The notes beneath the pieces were generated by a model, which was not told the DNA's origin, did no database searches, and was given only the letters and a program-made list of their open reading frames with translations. From contig JAFRIR010000126.1 of the NCBI GenBank assembly GCA_017432685.1, positions 1-32,523 on the forward strand: a stretch of DNA of 32,523 nucleotides, written 5' to 3'. Positions 15,471 to 22,564 of the stretch are shown piece by piece. Each line of letters starts with the position of its first letter. Position 1 is the stretch's first letter. Source of the stretch: Flexilinea sp. (lineage in GTDB: Bacteria > Chloroflexota > Anaerolineae > Anaerolineales > Anaerolineaceae). Position numbers and translations under genes: made by a program.

Positions 15471-17774
15471 ATGACACAACAGGATTACAATCAAAACGTC
15501 TTATTGACCATACAAACAACTTTATCGCAGTATCCGATCCTTACTGAGAAAATAGAAAACGAAATGTATAACCGTCTGTTGCTGGACGGCTTTATTTCTG
15601 TCTCTTCATTTTCGGAAAAGATTCGTGATTTTGCCCTTCTGTCACAAAAACGGGAAGGGTTAGAGGATCCGTTTTTCCAGGAACCGTCGCTGGTCTGGGA
15701 AAAGCGCCTGGATCGGGTGCAGTCCATGATGGTTTGTCAGGAGTTCGCTCAGCGCTATCCGCTTGATGTTTTCAATGCCATTGTGGACAGTGTCGTGAAA
15801 GTGCCTTCACTCAATGCCAGACCGACATTCATGTGGCACAATATCCAACATGCAACGATCGAAACGATCATTGAACAGGCGCTGACGATCGAGCATCTGC
15901 CGGTAACGGAAAGAAAACAGTATGAAGCACAGCTGATGTCAGCAAAAGTTGCCCTGATCCGCAAAATGCTGAGTAATCGTATTCCTTACATCACTGTCGC
16001 CAAGGAAGTGTTTTCGATCCATGACCTGCTGGAAATCAACCGGCATCGTATTGGTCAGGGCTTGATCGGCAGCAAGGCGGCCGAACTGGTGCTTGCCAAC
16101 CGTATCCTTCATAATTCAGAAGACGAAGATATACGTAATGCGGTAGGGGAGATCGAATCAATTTTCATCGGGTCTGATGTTTTTTATAATTTTCTGATTA
16201 TCAACAACCTGATGGATTGGTATGATCAGAAATATAAAGACGAGAACGAGCTTTGGCAGGACTTTCCCCGTTTGGAAGAGGAATTTCTGAAGGGTGAAAT
16301 CCCTCAGGAGATCGTGAAAAGCCTGCGAGATGTACTGTCCGATTTCAATGGATCACCATATATTGTCCGGTCATCCAGTAAACTGGAAGACAGTTTCACG
16401 CATCCCTTTAACAGTATGTACAGGAGTATATCTCTTGCCAATCAGGGTACTGCAGATGAAAATCTGAAAGCTTTGCTGGATGCAATACGGAAAATTTATG
16501 CCAGCACTTTCAACCCCAACGCACTGATATATCGGAAAAAGAATGGATTGGTAGACTATACGGAAGAAATGGCGATCCTGATCCAAAAGGTTCCGGGAAG
16601 AAGTTCAGGCCCCTATTTCTTCCCTGACATTTCCGGAATCGGAGGGTCTCAAAGTCCGTATAAATGGAAACAGGACAGTCCGAAGGATGAAGGCTTTCTT
16701 CGCTTTGTTGTCGGGCTTGGAAGCCATGCCACGAACAGAAACGGTGATGATTATTCCAACATCATCGAACTTTCCGAACCAAACCGACGGCATACGACCT
16801 ATACCGCCAACGAGAAATATCATACACAGCAGTCTATGCTGGTTTTGAATTTCAAAACGAACCAGCCTGAGATTCTGGATGTTCAGGATGTTCTCAGCCT
16901 TAATTACCCTCCGCTATATCTGGTAGCACAGAAATCAAACGGTGAAGAGTTCCAGTCATTGCAGCGCGGGGAAGAGACAGATTATTATAACGTTACCTGT
17001 GACGGGCTGATTCGAAAAACAAACTTCACCCGACTGATTCGGGACATTTTCCATACACTGGAACGCGCCTATGGTAAATCGGTATTGGTCGAATTTACCG
17101 CAATGCTGGACCTGACCGACTCACGGGATATTGATTTCAGGATCCAGATCCACAACTGCCGTCCCGCTCTGCTTCATGAGAATATGACCGAAAAATACAG
17201 TCTTTCCGATACGCAGGACCGCCGCATACTGCTCACCTCAGATCTGTTTGTTGGCAATGGAGCTATCACGAATATCCGTTATGTGGTTTATGTGAATCCG
17301 GATTATTACCAGAAACTTTACGGTACGACAAAGATCGAATTTTGCGAGCTTCTGAATGAAATCAACCAAAAACTGGCTGATGAAAACTTCATTTTCGTCG
17401 CCGCATCCCGCTGGGGAGCAATGGAAAATCATGGGATACCGACCGAGTATCGTCAAATCGCCAACGCCAAAGCGCTGATTGAGTTGAGCGGAACCAATGA
17501 TAAGACGATCTCAGATCCGTTTTGCGGCACCCGTTTCTTCCAGTCTCTTCTGGAATCCGGAATTTATTCCATTATAACCAATGCAGACAAAACCGAAGAT
17601 ATTGACACGACCTTTTTCACAGACAGTGTCGACCGGACAGAAGAATTTATCAGCGTACCGGAAAAATTCAAAAATTGCGTGAGGATCCTTTCCACAGCAA
17701 ACTGGTACGGTTCCCGGAGCCTGAACATTGAAATGAACAGAGAGATTGGTTTCGTTCAGGCTTATTTTATCTGA
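15471..17774 (+). CDS. PEP/pyruvate-binding (PPDK N-terminal) domain protein without a swivelling His domain
   Basis: This 767-residue protein has a central ATP-grasp-like PPDK N-terminal domain starting near residue 295 with SPYIVRSSSKLEDS. Canonical PEP synthase reads VRSSATAEDL here. The tail reads FCGTRFFQSLLESGIYSI near 684, a pattern of PEP/pyruvate-binding-domain proteins that are not full synthases. I find no phosphohistidine motif of the GGxxSHxAI type and no PEP-binding TIM barrel, so it is unlikely to be a complete PEP synthase or pyruvate phosphate dikinase. A nucleotide-dependent phosphotransfer or signalling role is possible. It has no signal peptide. The lipoprotein gene of the dlt-like cluster starts 16 nt after its stop, so it probably heads that operon. 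Confidence 0.8.
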   Translation: MTQQDYNQNVLLTIQTTLSQYPILTEKIENEMYNRLLLDGFISVSSFSEKIRDFALLSQKREGLEDPFFQEPSLVWEKRLDRVQSMMVCQEFAQRYPLDVFNAIVDSVVKVPSLNARPTFMWHNIQHATIETIIEQALTIEHLPVTERKQYEAQLMSAKVALIRKMLSNRIPYITVAKEVFSIHDLLEINRHRIGQGLIGSKAAELVLANRILHNSEDEDIRNAVGEIESIFIGSDVFYNFLIINNLMDWYDQKYKDENELWQDFPRLEEEFLKGEIPQEIVKSLRDVLSDFNGSPYIVRSSSKLEDSFTHPFNSMYRSISLANQGTADENLKALLDAIRKIYASTFNPNALIYRKKNGLVDYTEEMAILIQKVPGRSSGPYFFPDISGIGGSQSPYKWKQDSPKDEGFLRFVVGLGSHATNRNGDDYSNIIELSEPNRRHTTYTANEKYHTQQSMLVLNFKTNQPEILDVQDVLSLNYPPLYLVAQKSNGEEFQSLQRGEETDYYNVTCDGLIRKTNFTRLIRDIFHTLERAYGKSVLVEFTAMLDLTDSRDIDFRIQIHNCRPALLHENMTEKYSLSDTQDRRILLTSDLFVGNGAITNIRYVVYVNPDYYQKLYGTTKIEFCELLNEINQKLADENFIFVAASRWGAMENHGIPTEYRQIANAKALIELSGTNDKTISDPFCGTRFFQSLLESGIYSIITNADKTEDIDTTFFTDSVDRTEEFISVPEKFKNCVRILSTANWYGSRSLNIEMNREIGFVQAYFI

Positions 17775-17790
17775 AAATTGGAGAGAGATC

Positions 17791-18183
17791 ATGAAAAGAA
17801 ACATCGTTTTGATCCTGATGGTATTGCTGCTCATCACTGCAGCTGCCGGCTGTTCAAAAAAACCTGACAGCGGAGAAGCTGCCAAACCGGTGGAAGCCTT
17901 TTATAATGCCATCGTTACACAGAATCGCGATAAAGTCAGTTCCATCGCCTGCGCTGATTGGGAAAAAGACGCTCTGCGGGAAGTGGACGCCTTTATGGGC
18001 GTGAAATCCGAACTCAAAGATTTTTCCTGCTCCGTGAGTGAACCGGCTGACAATGAAGCCATTGTGACATGTAAAGGTTCGATTGCCGCTTCCTACGGCA
18101 CGGAAATCACCACCTTTCCGCTGGATAACCGCAGTCACAAAGTGATCAAAGAACAGGGTGAGTGGCACATCTGCGGTTATTGA
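17791..18183 (+). CDS. Small lipoprotein, function unknown
   Basis: This 130-residue precursor has a charged start, MKRN, and a hydrophobic stretch at residues 5-19. A lipobox-like ITAAAGC puts the modified cysteine at 21, although the -3 position is Ala rather than the usual Leu. The mature domain of about 105 residues begins with a helix (VEAFYNAIVTQNRDKVSSIAC) and continues as alternating beta strands ending GEWHICGY. This resembles NTF2-like DUF4878-type lipoproteins; that assignment is tentative. GGAGAG precedes the ATG. Its stop lies 4 nt before the small dltX-like gene, so it may be an extracytoplasmic part of the same envelope system. Confidence 0.8.
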   Translation: MKRNIVLILMVLLLITAAAGCSKKPDSGEAAKPVEAFYNAIVTQNRDKVSSIACADWEKDALREVDAFMGVKSELKDFSCSVSEPADNEAIVTCKGSIAASYGTEITTFPLDNRSHKVIKEQGEWHICGY

Positions 18184-18187
18184 TCCT

Positions 18188-18304
18188 ATGCGCTCCTTTT
18201 CTTCAAAAGAGATTCTTACTGCGCTCCTGATAGCGCTGCTGATTGTTACGCTGGTCATCATGACAGCCGATGAAGCGCCGCAATGGATCTACCAGGGTTT
18301 TTGA
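18188..18304 (+). CDS. DltX-like single-span peptide (38 aa) with C-terminal WIYQGF
   Basis: A complete 38-codon frame lies between the lipoprotein and MBOAT genes, with 4-nt and 3-nt gaps. A short basic N-terminus (MRSFSSKEI) is followed by a hydrophobic span at about residues 10-25 (ALLIALLIVTLVIM), an acidic linker (TADEAP) and the C-terminus WIYQGF. Gram-positive DltX is also a tiny single-span protein encoded before dltB and ends FIYNEF. In that system, published work shows DltB moves D-alanine to the motif tyrosine before DltD passes it on. The aligned aromatic-I-Y-x-x-F spacing makes Tyr35 the predicted acyl carrier. The ribosome binding site is weak, so translation is probably coupled to the lipoprotein gene. 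Function is inferred. Confidence 0.75.
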   Translation: MRSFSSKEILTALLIALLIVTLVIMTADEAPQWIYQGF

Positions 18305-18307
18305 TTC

Positions 18308-19732
18308 ATGGAGCTGCAGGATATTTTTCTCCTGGCCGGTTTACTGGTCCTGATTCGCATCATTCCTGCGTATCAGACACGCCGGTTGCTGATGATCATT
18401 GCCGGATGCGTATTTGTTTTTATGTTCCAGCCGGTCCTTCCGGTTCGTGAACTGGATTTCCGATTTCCTCTGCAGACAGTCCTGCTGACAATTTGTGTAT
18501 ATGCTGCATTCAGTAAACTGAATACATTAAACTCCCGGCAGAATCTCGTCGATTTAGCTGTGATTTTGGGAACACTGCTTTTGATCGGGGCAACCCGTTT
18601 TATCAGCTACGACGGCATCATCACGGCATCCCGCCCGCCTCAATTCTGGAAAGTTCTGACAGCTGTGGTATGCGGAACAGGCGTTGCTTTCCTGCTTAAT
18701 ATCTTTGCGAAAAATGAACATAAATGGCCGGCAAGAATCTGTGTCGTCTTGATCCTGCTTGCATTGGTGATTCTGAAAACACCCCGGCTGTCATTGGAAC
18801 TCAGTAAAATTCTGCGTTCTTTCAACAGGCAGGCGACAGAGCTTGCACGCACCACAGATATCCGCTCCTTCGGGTTTTCCTACATTGCATTTCGGCTCCT
18901 GTCAATCCTGATCGACAGTCTCAAAGGACGGAAAGCAGACCTCAGACTGGGCGATTTCTTTGTTTACGTCTGCTTCCCACCGGCACTTTCCGCGGGACCG
19001 ATTGACCGCTGGGATCGTTTTTGCAAAGAATACAGTGCAGGTCCCGGGGAAGCACTTGCTGATGACCTTTATGCCGGTCTGCTCCAAATCGCGTATGGAC
19101 TGTTTCATAAATTCGTCCTTGCTGATGCACTGGCAAAAATGGCGCTTTCCGCACAGAATGCCGGACAGTTTATCAGTACCGGCTGGGCCTGGGTGTCTCT
19201 TTTCGCTTATGGACTTCAGATATTCTTCGATTTCTCCGGTTACAGTGAGATCGCCATCGGGCTCGGGACGCTGTTCGGGATCCATCTTCCGAAGAATTTT
19301 GACCACCCTTACCTGAAACCGGACCTGACAAAATTCTGGAGCTCCTGGCACATGACACTGACGCAGTGGATCCGCTCCTATGTTTTCAATCCGCTCACCC
19401 GTGCATTACGATCCAACAAAGAACAACCGCTGCCACAGTGGCTGATCGTAATGATCACGCAGCTGACCACCATGCTGTTGATCGGTCTGTGGCATGGCGT
19501 CAGCGTGAATTTCGTGATTTGGGGGCTGTGGCACGGATTTGGACTGTTCATCCATCAGCTTTATTCACGGAAAACAGGAGCATGGCTGCGTTCAAGACCG
19601 GCTCACTTTATAAAAGCATATACAGCTGCCTCCACCGGGCTGACAGTTCTCTATGTCGTACTGGGCTGGATCTGGTTCGTCATTCCTGATTTTTCCGCAG
19701 CCGTCGGCTTTTTCGGGAGGCTGTTCGGATGA
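18308..19732 (+). CDS. MBOAT O-acyltransferase, DltB/AlgI-like
   Basis: This 474-residue polytopic protein carries the MBOAT core. PPALSAGPIDRWDRF lies near residue 225, FFDFSGYSEIAIGLG near 305, FWSSWHMTLTQWI with His348, and LWHGVSVNFVIWGLWHG with His396 and His409. His348 and His396 correspond to the conserved pair of DltB (His289 and His336 in the solved structure). The N-terminal 200 residues hold additional spans before the core. MBOAT proteins of this group take an acyl group from a cytoplasmic carrier and move it across the membrane. It starts 3 nt after the dltX-like gene and overlaps the next gene by ATGA. The acyl group cannot be read from the sequence. Confidence 0.93.
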   Translation: MELQDIFLLAGLLVLIRIIPAYQTRRLLMIIAGCVFVFMFQPVLPVRELDFRFPLQTVLLTICVYAAFSKLNTLNSRQNLVDLAVILGTLLLIGATRFISYDGIITASRPPQFWKVLTAVVCGTGVAFLLNIFAKNEHKWPARICVVLILLALVILKTPRLSLELSKILRSFNRQATELARTTDIRSFGFSYIAFRLLSILIDSLKGRKADLRLGDFFVYVCFPPALSAGPIDRWDRFCKEYSAGPGEALADDLYAGLLQIAYGLFHKFVLADALAKMALSAQNAGQFISTGWAWVSLFAYGLQIFFDFSGYSEIAIGLGTLFGIHLPKNFDHPYLKPDLTKFWSSWHMTLTQWIRSYVFNPLTRALRSNKEQPLPQWLIVMITQLTTMLLIGLWHGVSVNFVIWGLWHGFGLFIHQLYSRKTGAWLRSRPAHFIKAYTAASTGLTVLYVVLGWIWFVIPDFSAAVGFFGRLFG

Positions 19733-20811
19733 AGAAGATCCTGAAAATCACGCTGCTGACGATTGGCTTTCTGCTGATTTTTACACTGCTTTGGCGTTTC
19801 ACCCAGCCGCTGGACAAGCTGAACCGGCTCAGCCTTTACAATCACGTCTTTCCCGGACGGGAACGTCTGCCATTCGGAGAAAGCCCGCAGACTGCCTATA
19901 ACTTCAGCATCGGCAGCCTGGACGCGGCCATCGCCTCCCATAAAATCAGCGGAGCCGGTAAAAAAGAAGACGGTACCGTTCGTGTCATAACCATCGGTGA
20001 TTCTTCAAGCTGGGGTACACTGCTCCGTCCGGAAGAGACGCTTTGCGGGCAGTTAGACGGCCGCAGGTCTACCCGCGGCAGAATAATTGAATGTTATAAT
20101 CTTGCTTATCCAACGCTGTCACTGACAAAAGATTATCTGCTGCTGAACCGGGCTATGAACTACGATCCGGACCTGATCCTTTGGCCGTTGACCATGGAAT
20201 CTTTCCCGACCGATAAGCAGGCAGATAACGCGCTGATCCAGTCAAACCTGAAAGAATATCTTTCGGTGTTTTCGGATGATGGAACGATCACAAAGTTCCC
20301 GCCGGAAACACTGTTTACCCAGCGCAGAGAAACAGCAGATTGGCTAAGGCTGCAGCTCTACGGAGTGATGTGGGCCGGAACAGGGATCGATCAGAACTAT
20401 CCGGAAGACTATCCCACCCCACAGCTTGATCTGGAAGCCGACAATACCTTCCACGGGTTTGAAGGATCTTTGCCGGACGAAGCCTTTGCATGGAACATTC
20501 TGGAAAAAGGCATGGTCCGGGCAGCAGATGTCCCGGTGCTGCTCATCAACGAACCAATGCTCATCAGTAACGGTCAAAATTCAAAAATCCGCTATAATTA
20601 CTACTATCCGCGGGAAGCCTACGACAGCTGGCATGAAGAGCTGCTGGTCCGCGCGGAACAAAACGGATGGCATTTGATCGATCTCTGGGACAGTCTGGAG
20701 CCCGAAGCATTTACGAACAGTGCCATACACTATAACGCAGAAAGCGCCGCGAAAATCGCGGACCGCGTTCTGGCAGAAATCGAGAAAACTCTAAGACATG
20801 GACCGTCATAG
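19729..20811 (+). CDS. Membrane-anchored SGNH-fold protein (DltD/AlgJ-like), copy 1
   Basis: This 360-residue protein has one N-terminal membrane span (about residues 5-22) and an extracytoplasmic SGNH-type domain. Block I reads TIGDSSSWG with the nucleophile Ser92. The C-terminal block reads NSAIHYNAESAAKIAD with His334. The Asp normally three residues before this His is Ser331, so the catalytic triad is incomplete or uses another acid. In the dlt pathway, DltD is the SGNH enzyme that hands the acyl group to the polymer; the same role is inferred here. Its start overlaps the MBOAT stop (ATGA) and its end overlaps the next gene by 14 nt. Confidence 0.85.
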   Translation: MKKILKITLLTIGFLLIFTLLWRFTQPLDKLNRLSLYNHVFPGRERLPFGESPQTAYNFSIGSLDAAIASHKISGAGKKEDGTVRVITIGDSSSWGTLLRPEETLCGQLDGRRSTRGRIIECYNLAYPTLSLTKDYLLLNRAMNYDPDLILWPLTMESFPTDKQADNALIQSNLKEYLSVFSDDGTITKFPPETLFTQRRETADWLRLQLYGVMWAGTGIDQNYPEDYPTPQLDLEADNTFHGFEGSLPDEAFAWNILEKGMVRAADVPVLLINEPMLISNGQNSKIRYNYYYPREAYDSWHEELLVRAEQNGWHLIDLWDSLEPEAFTNSAIHYNAESAAKIADRVLAEIEKTLRHGPS

Positions 20812-21643
20812 GCAAAAAGCCTTTTTTCTTGTTCTTTTCACGTTGATCCTTTTATGCGGCAGTGTATCCGCTCAGTCACCTGCAGATTACGGTCGAACCT
20901 GGCAGAATCTGCCTGTGCTGCCTGAATTCAATGATCACGCACGGCAGATACTCTGGCTGGGTATCAAAAACGGCCATGATCCTCATGCTTTTTCGAAGGT
21001 GGGAGATTGTGATACATCCACCTCCTGGTACCTTTCCGATTATGACCGGGATCAGGTCTATTATGATCTGGGTGACTATGAATCGCTGCGGCCGGTGTTG
21101 GATTTTTATCACGGTTCCTTCTCCCGGCTCAGCCTGGCAGCCACACCCGGTTTTTCCGCCGCATCCGTGCTGTCCACCTTCTGGCTGAACTATGACCTGT
21201 GTCATTACGATGAATTACCGCTCACCTGTGAATACCGCATCCACAACCCGCTGACCGTCCTGATCTCTCTTGGAACCAACGATGGCTATAACCCACCGGT
21301 TTTCAAAGAAAACATGCGCCAGATCATCGAATTGACGCTGGCCGACAACCGGCTGCCAATCCTGATGCTGAAGGCGGACAATGTGGAAAAGAATTATTCC
21401 ATCAATCAGGATATCGCCGATCTGGCCAAAGAATACGACCTGCCGGTCTGGAATTTCTGGGCTTCGATCCAGCATCTGGAAAATCACGGGCTGCAGAGCG
21501 ACGGGATCCACCTCACTTTTTACAGCAATTACTTTTCACACCCGAAGACCTGGGAAACCGCTTGGGCATACCGGAACCTCACCGCACTTCAGGTACTTGA
21601 AAAGCTGCAATTTGAAATCGAATCAATCTTGAATGCCCAATAA
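20798..21643 (+). CDS. Secreted SGNH-fold protein, copy 2, with GDC in place of GDS
   Basis: This 281-residue precursor has a signal peptide (hydrophobic residues 9-20, likely cut near VSAQ). The mature part has SGNH blocks. Block I reads FSKVGDCDTSTSW, with Cys71 where the nucleophile Ser is expected. Block III reads SLGTNDG at 157-163. The DGIH motif at 235-238 supplies Asp235 and His238. It may be a cysteine-nucleophile variant, or another Ser of the loop (Ser74 or Ser76) may act; this cannot be settled by reading. It overlaps the first SGNH gene by 14 nt and is followed by the carrier protein gene after 17 nt. It probably works outside the membrane with the MBOAT protein. Confidence 0.82.
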   Translation: MDRHRQKAFFLVLFTLILLCGSVSAQSPADYGRTWQNLPVLPEFNDHARQILWLGIKNGHDPHAFSKVGDCDTSTSWYLSDYDRDQVYYDLGDYESLRPVLDFYHGSFSRLSLAATPGFSAASVLSTFWLNYDLCHYDELPLTCEYRIHNPLTVLISLGTNDGYNPPVFKENMRQIIELTLADNRLPILMLKADNVEKNYSINQDIADLAKEYDLPVWNFWASIQHLENHGLQSDGIHLTFYSNYFSHPKTWETAWAYRNLTALQVLEKLQFEIESILNAQ

Positions 21644-21660
21644 AGGAAAATCAAAAAACC

Positions 21661-21903
21661 ATGGATGACATTATTGACCTATTAAAGGAAAAAATCACGA
21701 AAAACCTGCTTCACGACCCGAAGATGGACCTGGAACCGACAGAACCGCTCATCAGCAGCGGGCTGCTGGATTCATTCAATCTTGTCGATCTGGCACTGAT
21801 CATTGAAGACAACTTCGGCGTGCGAATCGAAGATTTCGAGCTGAATTCCGATACCTTTGACACGCTTGAAGATCTGGCTCAAATCATTGCAGAACGTCAG
21901 TAA
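21661..21903 (+). CDS. Acyl carrier protein, DltC-like
   Basis: This 80-residue four-helix carrier protein has the phosphopantetheine site LLDSFNLVDL, with Ser38 as the attachment residue. The first helix is IIDLLKEKI and the last contains TLEDLAQII. The protein is acidic, as usual. AAAGGA precedes the ATG. Being last in the MBOAT-SGNH operon, it should present the acyl group as a thioester to the MBOAT protein, as DltC does with D-alanine. The enzyme that loads it (DltA in Gram-positives) is not in the window. A terminator follows directly. Confidence 0.92.
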   Translation: MDDIIDLLKEKITKNLLHDPKMDLEPTEPLISSGLLDSFNLVDLALIIEDNFGVRIEDFELNSDTFDTLEDLAQIIAERQ

Positions 21904-21929
21904 GGCGATTTACCAGTCAAAGATAATGA

Positions 21930-21967
21930 AAGGACAAAACTCTTTCCCGGAGTTTGTCCTTTTTTTA
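21930..21967 (+). terminator. Terminator of the dlt-like operon
   Basis: AGGACAAAACTC and GAGTTTGTCCT form an 11-bp stem with one bulged A around a 7-nt loop, followed by at least seven T residues. It starts 27 nt after the carrier-protein stop. Confidence 0.88.
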
Positions 21968-21972
21968 AGGAA

Positions 21973-22024
21973 ACCTCTAAAAACATCAATTTTTCTCTGT
22001 CCCGGCCCGGGAGTTTTTAGAGGT
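21973..22024. repeat. 52-bp element with perfect 12-bp inverted ends
   Basis: ACCTCTAAAAAC at 21973-21984 and GTTTTTAGAGGT at 22013-22024 are exact inverse complements. The 28-nt centre contains CCCGGCCCGGG. It lies between the convergent carrier-protein and Nudix-fold genes. It could be a minus-strand hairpin terminator without a T run or a small mobile-repeat relic. Confidence 0.6.
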
Positions 22025-22051
22025 GCCCTTAACTCATCAGCCCGGGAACGC

Positions 22052-22564
22052 TCATTCAACAATTTCCGGATAACGGTCCCAGTCAGCCGATTGAGCGATC
22101 GGCATAGAGGAATAGTTATCCACAAAATACTGAATGACCCGGCGCATGGGCGGGAAGATGCGATCCATAGGGATGTTCCAGGGCGCAAAAAAGCGGATCT
22201 CCGAGCCATCCTGCGGTTTGGTACGCAGTGAACCGCGGATGCGTTTCGGAAAGAACAGCATATAAACAGGCGAGACTTGTGCAGAATCCTCGCTGAAATA
22301 ATCCAGGTCCGGTCCGGAAAAAACTTTCAAAAGAGAACAGCTTTCCAGCAAAATAGAACAATTACTTAACACGCTCCGCTGCAAACATTCGCGGATCGTT
22401 TCATCCGGACTGAGCCAGCCCCCGAGCAAATGCCAGTATATCTCGTCTTTCCCACGCACCAGCAGCAGATTACCCTGCGGGTCTGTGAGCAAAGCCAGCG
22501 GACTGATCTCCACCAAAGGTAAACCCGGTGCACTGTCGTGCAAGTTCTTCCGATAGTCGATCAT
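22052..22564 (-). CDS. Nudix-fold protein with broken Nudix box
   Basis: This 170-residue protein looks like a Nudix domain. ISPLALLTDPQGNLLLVRG precedes YWHLLGGWLSPDETI, and the spacing G49-x5-E55-x7-R63 is kept. The catalytic part that should read RE-U-x-EE-x-G is RSVLSNCS. All metal-binding glutamates after R63 and the final glycine are replaced (Ser64, Ser67, Asn68, Ser70). Hydrolysis is therefore unlikely, and a ligand-sensing or structural role is more plausible. Its ATG overlaps the rpoD stop codon by 4 nt, so it is translationally coupled to the primary sigma factor. Confidence 0.78.
   Translation of the reverse strand: MIDYRKNLHDSAPGLPLVEISPLALLTDPQGNLLLVRGKDEIYWHLLGGWLSPDETIRECLQRSVLSNCSILLESCSLLKVFSGPDLDYFSEDSAQVSPVYMLFFPKRIRGSLRTKPQDGSEIRFFAPWNIPMDRIFPPMRRVIQYFVDNYSSMPIAQSADWDRYPEIVE

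Noticed and set aside
15471..17774. Full PEP synthase or pyruvate phosphate dikinase
   Set aside because: No phosphohistidine motif or PEP-binding barrel is present and the C-terminus follows a different family.
22116..22124. Perfect DnaA box TTATCCACA
   Set aside because: It is a single copy inside the Nudix-fold coding region, with no neighbouring boxes or AT-rich unwinding region.
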